NCBI RefSeq assembly: GCF_018324205.1 | Contig: NZ_AP023356.1 | Span: forward strand, 2,745,501-2,809,500 | Direction: 5' to 3' | Source: Actinoplanes ianthinogenes | GTDB taxonomy: Bacteria; Actinomycetota; Actinomycetes; Mycobacteriales; Micromonosporaceae | Length of the DNA: 64,000 nt | Shown: positions 57,358 to 64,000 of the stretch, piece by piece | How the letters are laid out: the number at the start of each line of letters is the position of its first letter | Numbering within the stretch: the stretch's first letter is position 1 | The notes under the pieces: model-generated | The model's input: only the letters and a program-made list of their open reading frames with translations | Databases searched by the model: none | Told to the model about the DNA's origin: nothing | Translations under genes and position numbers: made by a program

Positions 57358-60300
57358 TTACAGGCCGAGCTCTTGGTCGATGAAGGCGAAGACGTCCTCC
57401 GCCGAGCCGGCGTCGATCCGGTCGCCGACGGCCTCGCCGCCGTCGCCGAGGACCGCGGTGAGGCGGGCCAGGACCGCCTGGAGCCGGGCGGTCACCCGGT
57501 TCCGGTCGATCTCCTCGGCGGTCAGCTCGCCGAAGGCCTGTTCCAGCCGGTCCAGGTGGGTGAGGGCGTCGCCGCCGCCGGTGTCGCACAGGGCGCCGTG
57601 CAGGTGCTCGGCGAGCGCGGCCGGGGTGGCGTAGTCGAAGATCAGCGTGGTCGGCAGCTTGCGGCCGGTGGCCGCGCCCAGCCGGGTGCGCAGCTCGACC
57701 GCGGAGACCGAGTCGAAACCGAGGTCGTCGAAGGCCCGGCCGGGTTCGACGGCGGTGCCGGAGTCGTGCCCGAGGATCCGGGCCACACTGTCCCGGACCA
57801 GGTCCAGCAGGACCCGCTGCTGCTCGGTGGCGGGCAGCGGGGCGAGCCGGGCGGCCAGCGCGGCGCCGGCCCCACCGCTCTCCGGGGCGCCGTCGGCGAG
57901 CGCGGCCCGCACCTCGGCGAGATCGTCGAGCAGCGGGCGGCGGCGGGCCATCGTGTAGGTGGGCGCGAACCGCGCCCAGTCGATGTCGGCCACCACGATC
58001 GACGTGTCGTCGGCGTCCAGGGCCTGCCGCAGCGCGGCGACGGCCAGGTCGGCGGGCATCGCCGGGGCACCGATCCGGCGCATCTGCTCGGCCAGCCCGG
58101 CGTCGACCATGCCGGTCTGCCAGGCGCCCCAGGCGATCGCGGTGGCGGTCCGGCCGGACGCGCGGCGACGGGCGGCGAGGGCGTCGAGGTAGGAGTTGGC
58201 GCTGCCGTACGCGGACTGCCCGCCACTGCCCCAGACCGCCGAGCCGGACGAGAACAGCACGAACGCGTCCAGCTCCGACCCGGCCAGCAGGTCGTCCAGG
58301 TGCTCGGCGCCGGCAATCTTCGCGTGCCCCACCTCGGCGAACTCGTCGAGGGTCAGCTCGTCCAGCCCGGCCAGCCGCTGGGCCAGCCCGGCGGCGTGCA
58401 CCACGGTGCGCAGCGGCCGGTCCGCGGGGATCGCCGCGAGCAGCGCGGCGACCTGGTCGCGGTCGGCGACGTCGCAGGCGGCGAGGGTCACCTCGGTGCC
58501 GTGCGCGGCCAGCTCGGCGGCGAGTTCCGGGGCGCCGGCCGCGTCCCGGCCGCGGCGGCTGGTCAGCACCAGGTGCTCGGCGCCCTCGGCGGCCAGCCAG
58601 CGGGCCAGGTGCGCGCCGATGCCGCCGGTGCCGCCGGTGACCAGCACGGTGCCGCGCGGGCGCCACTGCCGTTTGCCCGGCGCGCCACCGGTCGGCGCGG
58701 TGACCAGCCGGCGGGCGAACAGGCCGTCCGGGCGGACCAGCAGCTGGTCCTCACCGGCGGCGGACAGCAGGACCGCGCCGAGCCGGCGCAGGCTCGCGTC
58801 GTCGGCGTCGGCGGGCAGGTCGACCATGCCGCCCCACTCGGCCGGCAGGTCCAGCGACAGGACGGTGGCCAGGCCCCAGAGCCGGGCCTGGGCCGGGTCG
58901 ACCGGGACGCGGTCGGTGTCCAGGGCCATCGCCCCGGTCGTGAGGCACCAGAGCGGCGCGCCGACGGACGCGTCCCGCAGCGCCTGGACCAGGGTGACCG
59001 TGGCGGCGGCGCCACGGGTGAGAGTCGGGTGCACCGGGTGCGGCGCGCCGTCCAGGGCGAGCAGCGACAGCACGCCGGCCGGGGACTCGCCGAGGTCGCG
59101 CACCCGCGCGGCCAGGTCGGCCCGCTCCGGATCGGCCACATCGAGCTGGACCACCTTGTTGCCGCGGCGGGTGAGCTCCTTGACCGTGCGCAGCACCCGG
59201 TCCTCGGTGGCCAGGACGGCCGGGACGACGACCAGCCAGGTGCCGGTGCGTGCGGTGTCGGCGGGCTCGGGGACCGGGCTCCAGGTGAGCTTGTAGCGCC
59301 AGCCGTCGACGGTGGTGCGCTGCCGGTGCTCGGCGCGCAGTCCGGAGATGGCGGGCAGCGTGGCGCCGAGGGCGGCCGGGTCGACGGCCAGGCGGTCGGC
59401 GAGATCGGTCCAGTCCTGCCGCTCGACGGAGTCCCAGAAGGCGGCGTCGAGGGGGTCGGTGGAGGTGGTGGCCGGCGTCTCCTCGGCGGCCCAGTACGTC
59501 TTGCGCTGGAAGGCGTAGGTCGGCAGCTCGGTGCGGCGGCCGCCGGCCAGCAGGGGCCTCCAGTCGACGTCGACGCCTCGGGTCCAGGCGGTGGCCAGGC
59601 CGGTGAGCAGTTCCCTCTCCTCCGGGCGGGTGCGGTGCTGGAGGTTGATGAATGCGGCGTCGTCGGTGATCTGGCGGCCCAGGCCGGTGAGGGTGGCGTC
59701 CGGGCCGACCTCCAGGAACGTGGTCACGCCGCGGTCGAGCAGGCCGGTCACGACGTCGTGGAAGCGGACGGTGGTGCGGACGTGATCGACCCAGTAGTCG
59801 GGGTCGGTCACGTCGCCGACGGTCATCAGCGGGATGGTCGGTTCCGAAAAATCGATAGATTCAATGATTTGCCGGAATTCGGCGAGCATCGGCTCCATCA
59901 GGTGCGAGTGGAACGCGTGCGAGGTGTTGAGCTTGGTGGCTTTGACGCCCAGCCGCGCGACGACGGCCTCCACAGCGCCGGAATCGCCGGACAAGACCAC
60001 CGAGGAGGGCCCGTTGACAGCGGCGATGTCGACCCCCGGGATGAGCTCGATCGCGCTCTCGGGTGCGGCGACGGCGACCATCACGCCACCGGCCGGAAGT
60101 GCCTGCATCAGGCGCCCGCGCGCGGCGACCAGCTTGCCCGCGTCCGAGAGGGACAGCACACCGGCCACGTGAGCCGCGGCGATCTCCCCGATCGAGTGTC
60201 CCGCGAGGTAGTCGGGGCGGACGCCCCAGGACTCCAGGAGCCGATAGAGGGCGACCTCGAACGCGAAGATCGCCGGCTGGGTGTTGACCGTCTTGGCCAG

Positions 60301-62070
60301 TTCCTCCGCCGACCGGCCCCAGGCGATCCACTTGATCGCCGACGCCGCCGCGTCGAAGGCGGCCGCGAAGACCGGGAAGCGCTCGTAGAGGTCCCGGCCC
60401 ATCCCGAGCCGCTGCGAGCCCTGCCCGGTGAACAGCATCGCCAGCGGTCCCGGCGTCACCACCCCGCTGATCGGCTGCTCGTCCGCCGCCAGCCCGGCCA
60501 GCAGCTCGTCCCGCGACGCGGCCAGCACCACGGCCCGGTGCGACAGCGCCGCCCGGTGCGCGACCGACGAGTACGCCACGTCCAGCAGCCCCGCCTCGGG
60601 CCGCCCGGCGAGGTCGGCGTGCCAGCGGTGCAGCTGCGCCGCGAGCGCCCCCTCGGTCCGCGCGGAGATCGCCACCGGAACCGGCCCGCTCACCGCCACC
60701 GGGGGCGCGGGCGGCTCGGCCGGCGGCGCCTGCTCGATGATCACGTGCGCGTTCGTGCCGCTCAGCCCGAACGACGACACCCCGGCCCGGCGCGGGTGAC
60801 CGCTGTCCGGCCACGGCAGGCTCTCGGTCAGCAGCCGGACGTTGCCGGCCGACCAGTCCACCACCGACGACGGCGCGTCGACGTGCAGGCTGGGCGGCAG
60901 CACCCCGTGCCGGATCGCCTGGACCATCTTGATGATGCCGCTGACCCCGGCCGCGGCCTGGGCGTGCCCGATGTTCGACTTGATCGACCCGAGCCACAGC
61001 GGCCGGTCCTCCGGGCGGCCCTGACCATAGGTCGCGAGCAGCGCCTGCGCCTCGATCGGGTCACCCAGCACGGTGCCGGTGCCGTGTCCCTCGATCGCGT
61101 CCACCTCGGCCGCGGTCAGGCCACCGGCGGCCAGCGCCGCCTCGATGACCCGCTGCTGCGAGGGGCCGTTCGGGGCGGTCAGGCCGTTGCTGGCGCCGTC
61201 CTGGTTGATCGCCGAGGCACGGATGACGGCGAGCACCTCGTGCCCGTTGCGCTTGGCGTCGGAGAGCTTCTCCAGCAGCAGCAGGCCGGCGCCCTCACCC
61301 CAGCCGGTCCCGTTCGCGGCGTCGGCGTACGCCTTGCACCGCCCGTCCGGCGCGAGCCCGCGCTGCTGACTGAAGCCGATGAACGACGCCGGGGTGGACA
61401 TCACGGTCACGCCGCCGGCCAGCGCGAGCGAGCACTCGCCACCGCGCAGCGACTGCATCGCGAAGTGCAGCGCCACCAGCGACGACGAGCAGGCGGTGTC
61501 GACCGTGACGGCGGCGCCCTCCAGGCCCAGGGCGTACGCGACCCGGCCGGAGACCACGCTGGCCAGCCCGCCGGTGCTGCCGCCGACCCCGTAGTCGTGG
61601 TAGACGACGCCGGCGAACACGCCGACCCGTTCGCCGCGCAGCGACAGCGGGTCGATGCCGGCCCGCTCGAACGCCTCCCACGACGTCTCCAGCAGCAGCC
61701 GCTGCTGCGGGTCGGTGTCCGCCGCCTCGCGCGGGCTGATCTTGAAGAAGTCCGCGTCGAAGTCCCCGGCGTCGTGCAGGAACCCGCCCTCGGTGGAGTA
61801 CGTCTTGCCGGGTGTGGCCGGCTCCGGGTCGTACAGGTCGGTCGGCCAGCCCCGGTTCACCGGGAACTGGGTGATCCCGTCCCGGCCCTCGGCGACCAGG
61901 TCCCACAGCTGTTCGGGGCTGCTCACCCCGCCGGGGAACCGGCAGCTCATCGCGATGACGGCGATGGGTTCCCGGGCGTCCGCCTCGATCTCGTGCAGCC
62001 GGCGCCGGGTCTGCTGGAGTTCCGCCGTGGCCCGCTTGAGGTAGTCACGAAGTTTGTCGTCGTCAGCCAT
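57358..62070 (-). CDS. Type I PKS-2: one KS-AT-KR-ACP module
   Basis: A 1,570-aa single-module synthase. N-terminal docking coiled coil [22 protein letters not shown] Cys 194; AT HAFH at 718 (malonyl); no DH between AT and KR; KR with [11 protein letters not shown] near residue 1140, Trp in SAVWGSGG (A-type signature) and Tyr 1288; ACP Ser 1454. Predicted to leave an A-type (L) hydroxyl. The KR structural half (about 920-1130) is of a different lineage from the other KRs here, with no repeat insertion. C-terminal docking tail ends [17 protein letters not shown] at 62068-62070 lies 6 bp after the upstream PKS stop with a weak ribosome site, suggesting coupling. Confidence 0.95.
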   Translation of the reverse strand: MADDDKLRDYLKRATAELQQTRRRLHEIEADAREPIAVIAMSCRFPGGVSSPEQLWDLVAEGRDGITQFPVNRGWPTDLYDPEPATPGKTYSTEGGFLHDAGDFDADFFKISPREAADTDPQQRLLLETSWEAFERAGIDPLSLRGERVGVFAGVVYHDYGVGGSTGGLASVVSGRVAYALGLEGAAVTVDTACSSSLVALHFAMQSLRGGECSLALAGGVTVMSTPASFIGFSQQRGLAPDGRCKAYADAANGTGWGEGAGLLLLEKLSDAKRNGHEVLAVIRASAINQDGASNGLTAPNGPSQQRVIEAALAAGGLTAAEVDAIEGHGTGTVLGDPIEAQALLATYGQGRPEDRPLWLGSIKSNIGHAQAAAGVSGIIKMVQAIRHGVLPPSLHVDAPSSVVDWSAGNVRLLTESLPWPDSGHPRRAGVSSFGLSGTNAHVIIEQAPPAEPPAPPVAVSGPVPVAISARTEGALAAQLHRWHADLAGRPEAGLLDVAYSSVAHRAALSHRAVVLAASRDELLAGLAADEQPISGVVTPGPLAMLFTGQGSQRLGMGRDLYERFPVFAAAFDAAASAIKWIAWGRSAEELAKTVNTQPAIFAFEVALYRLLESWGVRPDYLAGHSIGEIAAAHVAGVLSLSDAGKLVAARGRLMQALPAGGVMVAVAAPESAIELIPGVDIAAVNGPSSVVLSGDSGAVEAVVARLGVKATKLNTSHAFHSHLMEPMLAEFRQIIESIDFSEPTIPLMTVGDVTDPDYWVDHVRTTVRFHDVVTGLLDRGVTTFLEVGPDATLTGLGRQITDDAAFINLQHRTRPEERELLTGLATAWTRGVDVDWRPLLAGGRRTELPTYAFQRKTYWAAEETPATTSTDPLDAAFWDSVERQDWTDLADRLAVDPAALGATLPAISGLRAEHRQRTTVDGWRYKLTWSPVPEPADTARTGTWLVVVPAVLATEDRVLRTVKELTRRGNKVVQLDVADPERADLAARVRDLGESPAGVLSLLALDGAPHPVHPTLTRGAAATVTLVQALRDASVGAPLWCLTTGAMALDTDRVPVDPAQARLWGLATVLSLDLPAEWGGMVDLPADADDASLRRLGAVLLSAAGEDQLLVRPDGLFARRLVTAPTGGAPGKRQWRPRGTVLVTGGTGGIGAHLARWLAAEGAEHLVLTSRRGRDAAGAPELAAELAAHGTEVTLAACDVADRDQVAALLAAIPADRPLRTVVHAAGLAQRLAGLDELTLDEFAEVGHAKIAGAEHLDDLLAGSELDAFVLFSSGSAVWGSGGQSAYGSANSYLDALAARRRASGRTATAIAWGAWQTGMVDAGLAEQMRRIGAPAMPADLAVAALRQALDADDTSIVVADIDWARFAPTYTMARRRPLLDDLAEVRAALADGAPESGGAGAALAARLAPLPATEQQRVLLDLVRDSVARILGHDSGTAVEPGRAFDDLGFDSVSAVELRTRLGAATGRKLPTTLIFDYATPAALAEHLHGALCDTGGGDALTHLDRLEQAFGELTAEEIDRNRVTARLQAVLARLTAVLGDGGEAVGDRIDAGSAEDVFAFIDQELGL

Positions 62071-62076
62071 CGCAGA

Positions 62077-64000
62077 TCAACCCATCTCGAATTCGTTGTC
62101 CAGAGCGGCGAACAGCTCCTCGTCGCTGGCGTCGTCCAGGGAGAGCTCCGGTTCGGCAACCACCGCGGCGCCGTGCTGCCAGCGGCGCAGCAGCGCTTCG
62201 AGCCGGGTGGTGACCCGGGACCGGCCGCCGGCGGTGTCGGCGGCCGTCAGCAGTTCGTCGAGCCGGTCGACCTCGGCCAGCACCGTCGCGACCGGGTCGG
62301 CCGCGCGCGGGGTGAGCAGGTCACGCACCAGAGCGGCGACCGCCTCAGCGGTCGGGTGGTCGAAGACCAGGGTGGCCGGGAGGGTGACCCCGGTCGCGGC
62401 GTTGAGCCGGTTGCGCAGCTCGACCGCGGCGTTGGAGTCGAAGCCGAGCTCCTTGAACGGCCGGTCCGGCGCCACGTCCTCGATCGAGGAGTGGCCGAGG
62501 ACCGCCGCGACGTGCGTGCGGACCAGCCGCAGCAGCATCCGGTCGCCGTCACCGGCCGGCAGGGCGGCCAGTTCGCGGCGCAGGTCGTTCGGGTCGGTGG
62601 TGTCCTCGGCCGCCACGACGGTGACCGGGGTGGTGCGGGCGCCGGGCTCGTGCGACATCCAGAAGCGGCGGCGGTCGAAGGCATAGGTGGGCAGGGCGAT
62701 GGTGCGGCCACCGGCGAGCAGCGGCGTCCAGTCGATCGGGACGCCCCGGGTCCAGGCGGTGGCGAGGCCGGTGAGCAGTTCGTTCTCGCGGGTGCGGTGC
62801 TGGAGGGCGATGAACGTGGCGTCGTCGGCGATCCGGCGGCCCAGGCCGGTGAGCGTGCTGTCCGGGCCGACCTCCAGGAACGTGGTCACGCCCCGGCCCA
62901 CCAGGTCCGTCACCACGTCGTGGAAGCGGACGGTGTCGCGGACGTGATCGACCCAGTAGTCGGGGTCGGTGACGTCGCCGACCGTGATCAGCGGGATGGC
63001 CGGTTCCGAAAAATCGAGTGATTGGACGATTTGCCGGAATTCGGCGAGCATCGGCTCCATCAGGTGCGAGTGGAACGCGTGCGAGGTGTTCAGCTTCGTG
63101 GCCTTCACACCAAGGAAAGCGACCAGCGCATCGACCGCTTCAGCGGTGCCGGACAGCACCACCGAAGACGGCCCGTTGACCGCCGCGATGTCCACGCCTG
63201 GGATCAGGTCGATCGCGGACTCGGGGGCAGCGACCGCGACCATCACGCCGCCGGCCGGGAGCGCCTGCATCAACCGGCCGCGCGCCGCGACCAGCTTGAC
63301 GGCGTCTTCCAAGGAGAGGACACCGGCCACGTGAGCTGCGGCGATCTCGCCGATCGAGTGCCCCGCGACGTAGTCGGGGCGGATGCCCCACGACTCCAGG
63401 AGCCGGTAGAGGGCGACCTCGAAGGCGAAGATCGCGGGCTGGGTGTTGGCCGTCTGGGCGAGCAGTTCGGCGTCGGTGCCCCAGGCGATGTCCTTGACCG
63501 CCGCGCCGGCCGCGTCGAAAGCCGCCGCGAAGACGGGGAAGCGCTCGTAGAGGTCACGGCCCATGCCGAGGCGCTGCGAGCCCTGCCCGGTGAACAGCAT
63601 CGCCGTGGAGCCGGACACCACCGATCCGACGATCGCGTCCCGGTCCGCCAGCTTGCGCCGCAGCTCGTCCGAATCCGAGGCCAGGACCACCATCCGGTGC
63701 TCCAACGCCGCCCGGCTGGTGAACGAGGACCAGGCCAGGTCGGCGACCGATCCGTCCGCCACGGCCCCGAGCTTCGCCGCTCCCCCGGCCACGGCGCCCG
63801 GCGTACGCGCGGAGATCGCGACCGGAAGCGGACCCCACGTTGCGGAGGTGGCCGCGACACCGGAGGGCGCTTGCCCGGACTGGCTGGTGATCCCGGCGGT
63901 GGGGGTGGCCGGCGCCTGCTCGACGATCACGTGCGCGTTGGTCCCGCTGAGCCCGAACGACGACACCGCCGCCCGCCGCGGCCGGTCCGCCGAGGGCCAC
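62077..64000 (-). CDS. Type I PKS, 3' part: end of KS, then AT-ACP (gene continues off the right edge)
   Basis: The frame is open to the right edge and starts inside the KS C-terminus ([18 protein letters not shown]). An AT follows with GHSIGE and HAFH (malonyl). Only about 50 residues separate the AT from the ACP (LGFDSNAAVELRN), so this module has no KR, DH or ER and should leave a beta-ketone. The ACP motif has Asn after the phosphopantetheine Ser where the others have Leu or Val. The C-terminal docking tail ends DEELFAALDNEFEMG. The 5' end and probably more modules lie outside the window. Confidence 0.93.
   Translation of the reverse strand, partial: WPSADRPRRAAVSSFGLSGTNAHVIVEQAPATPTAGITSQSGQAPSGVAATSATWGPLPVAISARTPGAVAGGAAKLGAVADGSVADLAWSSFTSRAALEHRMVVLASDSDELRRKLADRDAIVGSVVSGSTAMLFTGQGSQRLGMGRDLYERFPVFAAAFDAAGAAVKDIAWGTDAELLAQTANTQPAIFAFEVALYRLLESWGIRPDYVAGHSIGEIAAAHVAGVLSLEDAVKLVAARGRLMQALPAGGVMVAVAAPESAIDLIPGVDIAAVNGPSSVVLSGTAEAVDALVAFLGVKATKLNTSHAFHSHLMEPMLAEFRQIVQSLDFSEPAIPLITVGDVTDPDYWVDHVRDTVRFHDVVTDLVGRGVTTFLEVGPDSTLTGLGRRIADDATFIALQHRTRENELLTGLATAWTRGVPIDWTPLLAGGRTIALPTYAFDRRRFWMSHEPGARTTPVTVVAAEDTTDPNDLRRELAALPAGDGDRMLLRLVRTHVAAVLGHSSIEDVAPDRPFKELGFDSNAAVELRNRLNAATGVTLPATLVFDHPTAEAVAALVRDLLTPRAADPVATVLAEVDRLDELLTAADTAGGRSRVTTRLEALLRRWQHGAAVVAEPELSLDDASDEELFAALDNEFEMG

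Overview
The window is high-GC actinomycete DNA. Codon third positions are strongly G/C, starts are often GTG, and regulators of the SARP/AfsR and LuxR-LAL types are present. The family mix suggests Micromonosporaceae (Actinoplanes/Micromonospora-like), but the genus is an inference. Almost everything between about 2.9 kb and the right edge belongs to one modular type I polyketide cluster, which runs off the right edge. The vicenistatin-type beta-amino-acid starter cassette and an N-terminal loading ACP indicate a polyene macrolactam, most likely primed by 3-aminoisobutyrate (3-amino-2-methylpropionate) made from glutamate.

Layout. 0-1.1 kb: an IS481-family transposase (5' end outside the window) running into a hairpin repeat. 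1.1-3.3 kb (minus): a LeuA-type 2-isopropylmalate synthase and a transthyretin-fold protein lacking its catalytic residues. 3.6 kb: a small exported peptide. 3.8-7.0 kb (minus): a 1,053-aa SARP-NB-ARC-TPR regulator. 7.4-9.2 kb: a Sfp-type phosphopantetheinyl transferase and, divergently, a type II thioesterase. 9.3-15.2 kb (minus): LAL regulator, FAD monooxygenase, DHA2-type MFS exporter. 15.4-31.4 kb (plus): PKS-1, loading ACP plus three KS-AT-DH-KR-ACP modules. 31.4-32.4 kb: array of 13 hairpin repeats between convergent genes. 32.4-40.4 kb (minus): eight tightly overlapping genes (discrete AT, ACP, two adenylating enzymes, PLP decarboxylase, glutamate mutase S and E subunits, type II TE). 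40.5-64 kb (minus): four PKS genes, read right to left: a partial KS-AT-ACP module, KS-AT-KR-ACP, KS-AT-DH-KR-ACP, and two KS-AT-DH-KR-ACP modules plus TE.

How the genes fit together (inference from family knowledge). Glutamate mutase makes 3-methylaspartate. One adenylating enzyme loads it on the discrete ACP, the other caps its amino group with an amino acid, and the decarboxylase yields the 3-aminoisobutyryl unit. The discrete AT moves the unit to the loading ACP of PKS-1. PKS-1 adds three double bonds. Unseen modules to the right probably follow. The visible minus-strand modules then add a ketone, a hydroxyl and a terminal triene before TE lactamisation. Every AT whose motif can be read has the malonyl-type HAFH signature. 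The capping-residue peptidase expected in such pathways is not in the window.

The most unusual signal is a family of 63-bp hairpin repeats at three places: after the transposase (about 2.5 copies), between PKS-1 and the starter operon (13 copies), and in frame inside a PKS gene (6 copies, 21 residues each). Other unrelated tandem arrays sit in the same or a neighbouring loop of ketoreductase structural subdomains, and one array seems to have grown from the NADPH-binding glycine motif itself.
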